From Spirochaetia bacterium (GTDB taxonomy: Bacteria; Spirochaetota; Spirochaetia; Treponematales; Breznakiellaceae): a stretch of 42,279 nt of DNA. Position 1 is the first letter of the stretch. Every line of letters starts with the position of its first letter. Positions 23,560-31,283 of the stretch are shown in pieces. The position numbers and the translations under genes are program-made. The stretch lies in assembly GCA_026002045.1 (NCBI GenBank), contig BOAV01000010.1, positions 1 through 42,279 on the forward strand, in the 5' to 3' direction. The notes under the pieces were generated by a model. The model ran no database searches, had not been told where the DNA came from, and was given only the letters and a program-made list of their open reading frames with translations.

Positions 23560-25029
23560 TTACTTTTCAAAGTACCGTTGGGCGTTGCCAAAGGAAATGT
23601 CCCGGACCATGCCCCCAAGGAGCTTGAAATCATTGGGGATTTCCCCGTCCTCCGCCCAGGTCCCCAGAATATTACAGAGGATGCGGCGGAAATATTCATG
23701 CCGGGGATAGGAGAGGAAGCTGCGGGAATCGGTGAGCATTCCCACAAAGCTTGAGAGCTGGCCGATGTTCCCCAAAAGCTTCATCTGGTCTTCCATGCCG
23801 TCCTTGTGATCCAGGAACCACCAGCCGGAACCGAGCTGCATCTTGCCGGGAATACCGGGGCCGCCGTCTACGCCGTTCCCCTGGAAGCCGCCCATGACGG
23901 TGCCAAGGGTATAGAAATCTTTAAAGTTGAGGCTGTAGAAGATCGTTTTGGGGAGCTTGCCCTGTGACTCAAGGTAATCAAGGAACCGGACCATCTTTGC
24001 CGCCACGGGTTGATCGTGAACCGCATCGTAGCCCGTATCTGCCCCCAGGGCCTTGAATGCCCGTGAATTGACGTTCCTGATGGCGGCGATATGTATCTGC
24101 ATGGCCCAACCCTTGTCGTGGTACTCCGCGGCCAGCCGGGTCAGGATAAAGGTTTTCCAGGATTCTGCGTCACGGGAATCCGGGGCTTTTCCCGCAAGGG
24201 CAGCGGCAAAGATCGCCCCCGCTTCTTTTTCCCAGGCCCCTTCCTGTACCGCGCCATTACCCGCCCCCTTGGTGGTTTCAAAGGGAATGTATTCCAGGCC
24301 GTGGTCGGAAGCCCGGCAGCCGAGCTTGTCAAAGAAGGCCACCCGGTCCCGGAGAACCCCCAGGAGATCATCCAGATTGCCGATGCTCTTCCCCGCAGTT
24401 TTTGCGAGGGTGGCAATATAAGCGGCAAATTCGGGCTTTTCAATGTTGAGTACCCGGTCGGGCCGGAAGGAAGGAAGCACCCTGGTTTGGGTCTTTCCGG
24501 CGGCCCGTACTTTTTCATGCCATTCCAAAGTATCTGCGGGGTCATCGGTAGTGCCTACCGCATAGACCTTGAATTTTTTGAAGATCCCGTAAACCGAAAA
24601 TTCCGGATCGTTTTTGATACGCTCATTGGCCGCCTTCCAGATTGCCGGGGCGCTTTCCCTGTTCAGGGGTTCGGTGATATCGAAATAGCGCTGAAGTTCC
24701 AGATGGGTCCAGTGGTACAGGGGGTTACCGAGGATGGTCGGCATAGTTTCCGCCCAGGCAAGAAATTTGTCGTAGGGCTCCGCATTGCCGGTGATCAGAT
24801 TTTCGTCAACGCCGTTTGCCCGCATCATCCGCCATTTATAGTGGTCACCGTAGTGGTTTTCCCCCAGCCAGATATTGGACAGGTCGGAAAACCGGCGGTC
24901 ATCCGCAATGTCCCGGGGCGGCAGGTGACAATGATAATCAAAAATCGGCTCCCCCGCCGCCGCTTCGTGGTACAGCTTACCGGCCGTACTATTAGAGAGC
25001 AAGAATTCCTTGTCCATAAATTGTTTCAT
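23560..25029 (-). CDS. uxaC: Glucuronate isomerase (uronate isomerase)
   Basis: UxaC converts D-glucuronate to D-fructuronate and D-galacturonate to D-tagaturonate, the first step of uronate catabolism. The 489-residue product has the amidohydrolase-fold metal site YHCHLPPRDIADDRRF, WRMMRANGVDENLITG, and the C-terminal SFVGMLTDSRSFLSYPRHEYFRRILC that identifies the family. GGAGGG lies 4-5 bases before the ATG. It is followed by the SDF symporter gene. No uxuA/uxuB is in the window. In a wood- or plant-feeding host, glucuronoxylan would be a natural source of substrate (inference). Confidence 0.95.
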   Translation of the reverse strand: MKQFMDKEFLLSNSTAGKLYHEAAAGEPIFDYHCHLPPRDIADDRRFSDLSNIWLGENHYGDHYKWRMMRANGVDENLITGNAEPYDKFLAWAETMPTILGNPLYHWTHLELQRYFDITEPLNRESAPAIWKAANERIKNDPEFSVYGIFKKFKVYAVGTTDDPADTLEWHEKVRAAGKTQTRVLPSFRPDRVLNIEKPEFAAYIATLAKTAGKSIGNLDDLLGVLRDRVAFFDKLGCRASDHGLEYIPFETTKGAGNGAVQEGAWEKEAGAIFAAALAGKAPDSRDAESWKTFILTRLAAEYHDKGWAMQIHIAAIRNVNSRAFKALGADTGYDAVHDQPVAAKMVRFLDYLESQGKLPKTIFYSLNFKDFYTLGTVMGGFQGNGVDGGPGIPGKMQLGSGWWFLDHKDGMEDQMKLLGNIGQLSSFVGMLTDSRSFLSYPRHEYFRRILCNILGTWAEDGEIPNDFKLLGGMVRDISFGNAQRYFEK

Positions 25030-25103
25030 AGGTCCCTCCGTCCCGTTTGGGAATATGTATCAGAATACCCTATGGAGGGGGATTCCGCAAGGTCAGGTCC
25101 ACC

Positions 25104-25293
25104 AGCCCCCCTGCAACCGGACAGTCCCACGGGCACGCAAAGGCATAATCGGGGGTCCTGGCCGATAAATCCATGCCCCGCAAGCGGGTCACGGATTTAT
25201 CGGCCACCCCCCGCCGCCGTTATCCCCAGCGTGCCCGTCACAAACTCCGGTTGCAGGGGGGCTGAGCTGGTTATGGGGAAACGCTTTGTCGGT
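25104..25293. repeat. 190-bp rod-hairpin element, copy A
   Basis: This copy aligns without gaps to 41771-41960 (about 23 differences in 190 by hand count). Nested stems are: 17 bp, 25104-25120 with 25247-25263; 10 bp, 25129-25138 (ACGGGCACGC) with 25229-25238; ATAA/TTAT plus CGGGGG/CCCCCG; a perfect 14-bp stem TGGCCGATAAATCC (25159-25172) with 25193-25206; and an apical CCCGC/GCGGG hairpin. The 14-bp stem differs from copy B at six positions, all compensated. A 30-base tail follows, ending ATGGGGAAACGCTTTGTCGGT less its last base group. It lies between the AraC regulator gene and uxaC. It could be a structured RNA, a cruciform DNA site or a non-autonomous mobile element. Confidence 0.9.
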
Positions 25294-25304
25294 TTCCTTG
25301 GGGC

Positions 25305-25338
25305 CAAAAAAGCCGCCCCCTATACAGGAGACGGCTTT
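25305..25338 (-). terminator. Rho-independent terminator downstream of the AraC-type gene
   Basis: On the minus strand AAAGCCG and CGGCTTT form a 7-bp stem around a 16-17-base loop with further G-C pairing, followed by a T run (CGGCTTTTTT). It would end transcripts arriving from the regulator gene and the small unknown frame, before they reach copy A of the hairpin element. Confidence 0.6.
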
Positions 25339-25393
25339 CATTCAAACTACGTTGCTACTCCCGCGTAAGGAGGGTTTTTAGGCTTCGGCTGCC

Positions 25394-25531
25394 TTATTTA
25401 GTCCAGGCATTACTTCCAGCCGGGAAATAAGTTCCGGCATCAGCTGAACCAACGATACCTGGTGTTCCGGGCAAAGCAGCGCCGAGCGTAGCAGTTAACA
25501 CCGCAACACCCGCTTCATACACAACCCGCAC
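25394..25531 (-). other. Unrecognised short open frame, possible gene remnant
   Basis: After the regulator stop codon, a minus-strand frame stays open to TAA at 25394. From a GTG at 25531 it would encode 45 residues ending GTYFPAGSNAWTK. There is no ribosome-binding site I trust. The codons look gene-like and the terminator follows soon after, so it may be the 3' end of a lost gene. No family recognised. The rest of the 25030-25545 gap holds the hairpin element and terminator. Confidence 0.25.
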
Positions 25532-25545
25532 GGCACTTACTTGAT

Positions 25546-27795
25546 TTAATTCCCCATGAACCGGCTGCGGTACACCGTGGGGGTAAGGCCGTTCTCTTTT
25601 CGAAAGAGGGAAAAAAAGTAGTTATAGTTGGGGAACCCGGATTTTAAGCTCACCTCCTGGATGGGCAGGTCCGTGTTCTCCAGCATGTCCCTGGCATGCT
25701 GGATGCGGACATTCTTTATATAATTCCGGAGGTATATGTGGGTTTCACTCCTGAAAATTTTTGATAAGTGATTCGGCGTATAGCCAAAGTGATCCGCCAG
25801 GGTTTCTACGCTGAAATTTAAATCCCCGTAATGCTCCGCGGTGTAGTCCTGAATCTGTATTACCAGATGTTTATGTTTTTTGCTGCGCAGCAGTTCGTTT
25901 TTCCGGACCGCCGCCAGGAAGTTGTCATATGTCCGGTCAAACCATTCGTGGCTGTGGTCAAGGGTATGCAGGGAGCTGAAAAGCAGATTGAATTCGTAAA
26001 ACTCCAGGGTGACCGGGATATTGTCCAGGGAAACCGAATTCATGGTATGCAGGCAGCGGGTGATAACCTGGAGCAGTACCGGCGCGACCGCCTGGTAACA
26101 GTACCCATGTAGATAATCTACCATACTGCCGTAATGCTGCATAAACCGGCTTTTGCTGATTTCATGGATATCCTTCTCCATCTTTTCCATCAATTGGGAT
26201 GGGAATTCAATATCTTCCCTGAGAGAAGTCTTAACCGATTCGGCGGTGATTATATGACCATATCCCAAAACAAAACGCTGCCGCAGAAGATTTCTGGCCC
26301 TGTGAATGCAGGCAGCACAGTCCCGTGTTTCTAATGCCATACCGCCAACCGCGATGGTGATACTCAGCTGTATGCCTGCCTGGATAGGCACGAATTTCCT
26401 GAACCTTTCGAGATGAGGCAGCAAGTCACTTTCCGAGTCTCCGGTTTTCGACAGCGGGTTAAGAAGAATTGAGACTTCTCCGTTTTTGGCCGAGGTAATC
26501 TCAAAACAGTAAAAAGCGCCAAGACATCGTTCGGCGCTATGGCGGACAATCAACTCAAATGCCTGGTCCCCCAGGGGAGCTTCCTCAGTTTCGTCCCATT
26601 TTACTATCAAAATGAGCAGCTGCCTGGGGACTACTTTTATACCGTAGAGGGACCAGTCGTTTTCGTTACCGCTGGATTCGGAATATTCATCCAGGATGTT
26701 GTTTAAATAATTCGCCCTGGCTGTGGAAAGATAGCTGGTGTTTTCTTTTTCCAGTTTGATAATCCGATGCTCCACAGGCCGGTAAAGCCGGGAGGCAACT
26801 ATGGCAGCGGCGAGGGCGGAAAAGACCAGCGCCGCGGGAAGTATAATAAGCCAATAAAGGCGCATACCCGGATACAACGGGTGAAAGCTTATGGGATCCG
26901 AAATTCTGTACAAAGTCCAACCGCTTTCGGACATCCTGAGAAAAGCCACATTTTTTTCTTTCCCCTGCGAGTTGTAGGGAAGCCACCCTGAGCGGCGCGC
27001 TTGATTGTTTGTCTGTCGGCTCCACTTCGCCCGGTCAGTCAGAGGGATGCTCTCCACACCCGGCTCGACGCAGATGACAGAGCCGATTTCGTTCAGTATG
27101 ATTTCTTCCCCCCCGGGATCGGTAAATATATTTTCCGATATCTTCTGTACATTCAGATTGATGGAAATCGCGCTGCTGAGCTTGCCCGACGTGTCCGCAC
27201 CTGAGTAAACAATGCTGATGCATTCCAAAGTATCTCCGGGTCCCTCTTCTCCCCGCGCCGGGAGACCGGACCTGAAAAGGAAGAAATGTCTGCGTTTTGC
27301 CAGATCCCTGGTCACGCCTGCGGAAAGGTGTCCCAGAAAAACCCGCATAAACAGCTTCATATCAGGGGGGTGGGAAAATCCGTTGGCCAGATACTCATTG
27401 GAATAATAATTATAGATACCTACGGATTCTATGTAGGGATTGAGGGCGCAAACGCCCCATAGAAAAGCAGCTAAACGCTCCCGGCTTTCCACGTCAGGCA
27501 GCTCCGGCTCGGCAGAGGGGGACAGAAAATGCCTGACTTCTTCGTTGCTTACGGTAAGGGTATAGAGTATGTCTATTGCGCTGATTAGGGAAACCATAGT
27601 CTTGTCGGTATGGTTAAGATAATCGGTTATATGCGCCTGGGCGTCGGCCGTCTTCCGGATATTGTAAATGTAAAAAACCGTATAAACAGAAATGCCTATC
27701 AAGACAAAAATAATCACAAAAAGAAAGGCAAAAAAGCGTAAAAAGTAGTTATCTTTAAAAACCATCTGTCTTGGCTTGGCGTTCCCTCTCTCCAT
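25546..27795 (-). CDS. Membrane-bound AraC-family transcriptional regulator
   Basis: The product (about 749 residues) has two transmembrane helices: near the N-terminus (FFAFLFVIIFVLIGISVYTVF) and at about 330 (LYWLIILPAALVFSALAAA). They flank an extracytoplasmic sensor region of about 270 residues. The C-terminus is an AraC DNA-binding domain with both HTH motifs (NFSVETLADHFGYTPNHLSKIF and LPIQEVSLKSGFPNYNYFFSLF, then RKENGLTPTVYR). Such one-component regulators (YesN-like architecture) often control an adjacent sugar ABC operon; here one starts divergently at 27970. I take ATG 27795 because a promoter -10 lies 7 bases upstream of it, which excludes TTG 27831; ATG 27765 is an alternative. 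The ligand is probably the same oligosaccharide as the transporter. Confidence 0.85.
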   Translation of the reverse strand: MERGNAKPRQMVFKDNYFLRFFAFLFVIIFVLIGISVYTVFYIYNIRKTADAQAHITDYLNHTDKTMVSLISAIDILYTLTVSNEEVRHFLSPSAEPELPDVESRERLAAFLWGVCALNPYIESVGIYNYYSNEYLANGFSHPPDMKLFMRVFLGHLSAGVTRDLAKRRHFFLFRSGLPARGEEGPGDTLECISIVYSGADTSGKLSSAISINLNVQKISENIFTDPGGEEIILNEIGSVICVEPGVESIPLTDRAKWSRQTNNQARRSGWLPYNSQGKEKNVAFLRMSESGWTLYRISDPISFHPLYPGMRLYWLIILPAALVFSALAAAIVASRLYRPVEHRIIKLEKENTSYLSTARANYLNNILDEYSESSGNENDWSLYGIKVVPRQLLILIVKWDETEEAPLGDQAFELIVRHSAERCLGAFYCFEITSAKNGEVSILLNPLSKTGDSESDLLPHLERFRKFVPIQAGIQLSITIAVGGMALETRDCAACIHRARNLLRQRFVLGYGHIITAESVKTSLREDIEFPSQLMEKMEKDIHEISKSRFMQHYGSMVDYLHGYCYQAVAPVLLQVITRCLHTMNSVSLDNIPVTLEFYEFNLLFSSLHTLDHSHEWFDRTYDNFLAAVRKNELLRSKKHKHLVIQIQDYTAEHYGDLNFSVETLADHFGYTPNHLSKIFRSETHIYLRNYIKNVRIQHARDMLENTDLPIQEVSLKSGFPNYNYFFSLFRKENGLTPTVYRSRFMGN

Positions 27796-27802
27796 AGGGG
27801 GT

Positions 27803-27831
27803 ATTTTACCAGAGGATGAGGTTCCGGGCAA
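27803..27831 (-). promoter_or_regulatory. Promoter of the AraC-type regulator, little or no leader
   Basis: On the minus strand TTGCCC (27831-27826), 17 bases and TAAAAT (27808-27803) precede ATG 27795 by 7 bases. Transcription would begin at or near the start codon, with no ribosome-binding site. Confidence 0.45.
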
Positions 27832-27913
27832 GGGTTTTTCAAAAAACTACCATAAGAATGCCCGGAAAACTCGTTTTTCTTTCTTTTTCAAAGTAAAAAT
27901 TAAAATTTCAAAA

Positions 27914-27943
27914 TTGCTTTTCCTGATAACCGGATGCAATAAT
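27914..27943 (+). promoter_or_regulatory. Possible promoter of the sugar ABC operon
   Basis: TTGCTT (27914-27919), 18 bases and AATAAT (27938-27943) precede the permease start at 27970. The weak -35 suits an activated promoter under the divergent AraC-type regulator. Confidence 0.35.
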
Positions 27944-27969
27944 TCTTGTACAAAAGGAAAGGGGTGTTT

Positions 27970-28881
27970 ATGTCAGATCCTACTATTTCTTATGTTACCC
28001 TGCAGAAGCGACAGTTTAAGGAGAATTTGGCAGGTTTTGGTTTTTTGTTGCCCAGCCTTGTGGGGTTTATTGCGTTTATCCTGGTGCCTATGATTTTTTC
28101 TCTTTTTCTGAGTTTCCATGACTGGTCCATGGTCTCGGGCTTTAAAAACATCAAATTTGTAGGGTTGGATAATTTTACAAACATGTTTTCCGACGTGAAG
28201 CTTCAGGTTGCCGTCTGGAACACCATACGGTATTCCGTAATGACAGTTCCGGTTTCTATCTTTTTGGGATTCACGGTCGCTGTTTTAATTCACGATTATG
28301 TTTATGGCAAAGATTTTCTAAAAATATGTGTGTTTCTTCCGTATATTTCCAGTTTGGTGGCTATTACCATAGTTTGGCAGGTACTTCTCAATCCTACACG
28401 GGGACCGGTGAACATGCTGCTTATGTCCTTGGGTGTCGAGAAACCGCCGCTGTGGTTTGCCAGTACCAAATGGGCCATTCCGGCTGTCGCTTTCGAATCT
28501 ATTTGGCTTTCCATCGGGTACAATGTGGTGCTCTATATGGCGGGCTTTACGGGGATTAATACAGACCTGTACGACGCCGCCATGATCGATGGGTGCGGGG
28601 GACTGCGCAGGGTGTTCCATGTAACCATCCCGGGGGCGGCGCCAACCACCTTTTTTCTGTTTATTATGGCCATGATCAATTCCTTTAAAGTTTTCGACCA
28701 GATCAGCATTTTGACCAATGTGAATTATACGCCCGATGGTTTAATTGTTATTGCGTATCAGATTTATCTACAGGCCTTTAAATATTACCGCATGGGGTAT
28801 GCCTGTGCCATCGCCTGGCTCTTGTTTCTGGTGATTATGGTTATCACCCTTATTCAGTGGAAATACGAGAAAACTCAATAG
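27970..28881 (+). CDS. Sugar ABC transporter permease, MalF/UgpA type
   Basis: The 303-residue inner-membrane permease has about six helices, beginning with FGFLLPSLVGFIAFILVPMIFSLFLSFHDW. The cytoplasmic EAA loop is present as DAAMIDGCGGLRRVFHVTIP. It belongs to the binding-protein-dependent transport family CUT1, which imports oligosaccharides. I start at ATG 27970, 7 bases after AAAGGGG; an upstream ATG at 27946 has no site. It pairs with the next gene (10-base gap) and the binding protein at 29807. No ATPase gene is in the operon, so a shared MsmX/UgpC-like ATPase elsewhere is presumably used. Confidence 0.9.
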   Translation: MSDPTISYVTLQKRQFKENLAGFGFLLPSLVGFIAFILVPMIFSLFLSFHDWSMVSGFKNIKFVGLDNFTNMFSDVKLQVAVWNTIRYSVMTVPVSIFLGFTVAVLIHDYVYGKDFLKICVFLPYISSLVAITIVWQVLLNPTRGPVNMLLMSLGVEKPPLWFASTKWAIPAVAFESIWLSIGYNVVLYMAGFTGINTDLYDAAMIDGCGGLRRVFHVTIPGAAPTTFFLFIMAMINSFKVFDQISILTNVNYTPDGLIVIAYQIYLQAFKYYRMGYACAIAWLLFLVIMVITLIQWKYEKTQ

Positions 28882-28891
28882 GAGCGGAGAA

Positions 28892-29734
28892 ATGCGGATT
28901 AAGATAACCTGGAAAAAATTCTGGCGGTTTCTTTATACGGTTATTATTGGCGCTCTTGCATTCTCAATGGTGCTGCCGTTTATATGGATGCTGTCCTCTT
29001 CGTTTAAAGTCGAGATGGATGTGTTTAATTTTCCTGTCGAGTGGATTCCGGATCCCTTTAATCCCACGAATTTCGGCAAGGTTTGGAACAGCACTTTCAG
29101 TTTCCCCCGGTTTTATCTGAACACCATAAAGGTGACCATCGCGACCACTGTTCTGCAGGTGACCATCTCCACAATGGCCGGTTACGCCTTTGCGAAAATT
29201 AACTTTGCCCATTCAAAAAAGCTCTTTTTTATATATCTTGCCACACTGATGATTCCCGCCCAGGTAACGATTATCCCCAGTTTTATCGTCATGAGGTCTG
29301 TCAACCTTATTAATACCCATATGGGCATTATTTTGATAGCATCTTTTAGTGTTTACGGTATGTTCCTGTTACGGCAGTTTATCAGTTCCGTGCCCAATGA
29401 ATTGAGTGAAGCTGCATTTATTGACGGCGCAGGCCACATACAGATTTTTATCCGCGTTATTGTTCCCATAGTAAAGCCCGCAATTGCTACCCTGGCTATG
29501 CTCAAGTTTATCTGGACCTGGAATGATTATCAGCACCCCCTTATATTCCTGATATCGGAAAGGCTTTTTACCCTGCAGTTAGGTATGCGGTTCTTCACCT
29601 CCGGAGAATATGGTAACCAGTATGCACTGATGATGGCGGCGGCGGTAATGGCTATTTTCCCCCTCATGATCGTTTTTATAATTTTGCAGCGCTATGTCAT
29701 TGAAGGAATCGCCCTCGGCGCCGTCAAGGGTTAA
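28892..29734 (+). CDS. Sugar ABC transporter permease, MalG/UgpE type
   Basis: The 280-residue partner permease starts with FLYTVIIGALAFSMVLPFIWMLSSSFK and has the EAA loop EAAFIDGAGHIQIFIRVIVPIVKPA. Six membrane helices are visible. AGGAG precedes the ATG. The gene lies 10 bases after the first permease gene and 72 before the binding-protein gene. Family and role are clear; the substrate comes from context only. Confidence 0.92.
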   Translation: MRIKITWKKFWRFLYTVIIGALAFSMVLPFIWMLSSSFKVEMDVFNFPVEWIPDPFNPTNFGKVWNSTFSFPRFYLNTIKVTIATTVLQVTISTMAGYAFAKINFAHSKKLFFIYLATLMIPAQVTIIPSFIVMRSVNLINTHMGIILIASFSVYGMFLLRQFISSVPNELSEAAFIDGAGHIQIFIRVIVPIVKPAIATLAMLKFIWTWNDYQHPLIFLISERLFTLQLGMRFFTSGEYGNQYALMMAAAVMAIFPLMIVFIILQRYVIEGIALGAVKG

Positions 29735-29806
29735 GTATTTATATGGAATCCACCGGTGACAGTTTTTGTGGCCGGTTAAAATTTTTTGTGAGAGGAGAAT
29801 TAAGCT

Positions 29807-31150
29807 ATGACTAAAAAAAGACAAGTTATCAGTATTGCTATCTGTGTAGCAAGCATCCTGGTACTCTTCGGTTCCTGCCAGAAAAAGGAAGCCGCCGCCG
29901 GCCCTGGGGATGCGCCAAAACAGGTAACGCTAAGTTTCTTTACCCGGGAGCCTCAACTGGCTGCGGTGTACGACAGGATCAACGAAGCGTGGTATAAAAA
30001 GAATCCGAATGTCAGGATTGAAATGGTACACATTCCGGATAACGACTACGATGTAAAGGTTGATACCACGATCCTGGCCGGAGATGCCCTGGATATCTGT
30101 TTTTTTAACAACTTCCCGCTTTACTCCGTCCGGGCTGTTCAGGGTGAATTTGCCAGTCTGGACTCTTATCTGGCAGGAGAAGGCATCAAATTTAATGATA
30201 TTTATTCCATCGGCGCCACCGTGGACGACGGTAAAATTTACGGCCTTCCCGGAGATATTAAGTTTTCTTTTGTGTGGATAAATAAAAACGACCTGGATAA
30301 GGCTGGACTGCCTGTCCCGCCGCTGGACTGGACCTGGGATGATTATCGCGAGTACGCCAAAAAGCTGACATATGGCACTGGTCCGAATAAGCATTACGGC
30401 TCCATGTGGTTTACCTGGGATCATTTTAACCTGTGGATTCCTTATAATAAAATGGACGGGAACCCCTACCTGAATCCTAATGGTGGTCACAACCTGACCA
30501 ACCCCGCTTTCGTGGAATCCCTGAAACTCAGGTACGACCTTGAGCAGGTTGACAAGACCCAGATACCCATGGCGGAAATTTTTGCCATGCAGCTTGACTA
30601 CCGGTCGGTATTCCTTTCCGGCAGGGCCAGTATGACCATCACCAACACCAATATGACCCCTCAGATTGCCCAGATTACCCAGTTCCCCCACGATTTTGTG
30701 ACCTGTTTTGCGCCGCTTCCCAAGCCCAAAGACGGCAGAAACGGTTATACCTATGCCGACAACCGGTTCTACAGCATCGGTCAGGGAAGCAAAAATCCTC
30801 AGGCGGCGTATGATTATCTGCGGTTTTTTACCACCGAAGGCATTCCCCTTAAGAATGTAACCTTTACTGCGGAAAAAGTGCAGAAGATCTCCAGGAATAC
30901 CATGGCAGAAAGCATGATTGCCGACAACCCCAGCCTCTTTGATCTTCCCTCCCTTCAGGCGGTATTCAGCAACCCGGACCTGCACGAGAATATCTGGACC
31001 TATGTGCCTTCCTATACCACCGAGGTATTCACCATCTATCGTGCTGAAGCTGATAAAGCCATTAACGGTGAAATCAGTTTTGATCAGGCTATAAAGAATA
31101 CCATACCGCAGGTTGAATCTGTTCTGAAACGTGAGGCCAACAAGAAGTAA
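29807..31150 (+). CDS. ABC transporter sugar-binding lipoprotein (family 1)
   Basis: The 447-residue protein has a lipoprotein leader ending LFGSC, with Cys about 24 as the lipidated residue. The mature part matches extracellular solute-binding family 1: KQVTLSFFTREPQLAAVYDRINEAWYKKNPNVRIE, then aromatic-rich ligand-cleft regions (TWDDYREYAKKLTYG, MWFTWDHFNLWIPY). AGAGGAGA precedes the ATG. In gram-negative spirochaetes it would be anchored in the periplasm and deliver substrate to the two upstream permeases. The downstream beta-mannosidase-like gene suggests beta-mannosides. A strong hairpin follows its stop codon. Confidence 0.92.
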   Translation: MTKKRQVISIAICVASILVLFGSCQKKEAAAGPGDAPKQVTLSFFTREPQLAAVYDRINEAWYKKNPNVRIEMVHIPDNDYDVKVDTTILAGDALDICFFNNFPLYSVRAVQGEFASLDSYLAGEGIKFNDIYSIGATVDDGKIYGLPGDIKFSFVWINKNDLDKAGLPVPPLDWTWDDYREYAKKLTYGTGPNKHYGSMWFTWDHFNLWIPYNKMDGNPYLNPNGGHNLTNPAFVESLKLRYDLEQVDKTQIPMAEIFAMQLDYRSVFLSGRASMTITNTNMTPQIAQITQFPHDFVTCFAPLPKPKDGRNGYTYADNRFYSIGQGSKNPQAAYDYLRFFTTEGIPLKNVTFTAEKVQKISRNTMAESMIADNPSLFDLPSLQAVFSNPDLHENIWTYVPSYTTEVFTIYRAEADKAINGEISFDQAIKNTIPQVESVLKREANKK

Positions 31151-31171
31151 TTGAACTAATTTCTACGGAAT

Positions 31172-31203
31172 TTTGTCTATAATGTATCTGCATTATAGAC
31201 AAA
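31172..31203 (+). repeat. 13-bp perfect hairpin after the binding-protein gene
   Basis: TTTGTCTATAATG and CATTATAGACAAA flank a six-base loop (TATCTG), 21 bases past the stop of the binding-protein gene. There is no T tract. It may protect the 3' end of the upstream message and so favour binding-protein synthesis, or act as an operator. Confidence 0.6.
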
Positions 31204-31237
31204 CTCTCATTCGCATGTTATTTTTGTGGAGAAAGAC

Positions 31238-31268
31238 GGCATCCGGCGGTGAAATGCCGCAGGATGCC
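31238..31268 (+). repeat. GC-rich hairpin just upstream of the aldo/keto reductase ribosome-binding site
   Basis: GGCATCC/GGATGCC (7 bp), a G-A mismatch and GCGG/CCGC (4 bp) enclose the loop TGAAATG. The stem ends three bases before the AAGGAG of the reductase gene, so it could affect translation or stop part of the transcripts. Confidence 0.6.
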
Positions 31269-31283
31269 CTTAAGGAGATTTTT

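Noticed and set aside
25104..25263. Reading the rod element as an integron attC site
   Set aside because: No integrase gene and no R'/R'' core boxes (RYYYAAC/GTTRRRY) are visible. The stem is nearly continuous, without the unpaired extrahelical bases typical of attC.
25104..25263. Reading the rod element as a transcription terminator
   Set aside because: No T tract follows the outer stem on either strand, and the structure is far longer than intrinsic terminators.
24091..25368. 425-codon plus-strand frame covering uxaC antisense and hairpin copy A
   Set aside because: It is the shadow of uxaC run on through a non-coding repeat. Only its last 31 codons, from the ATG in the element tail, are of interest and are reported separately.
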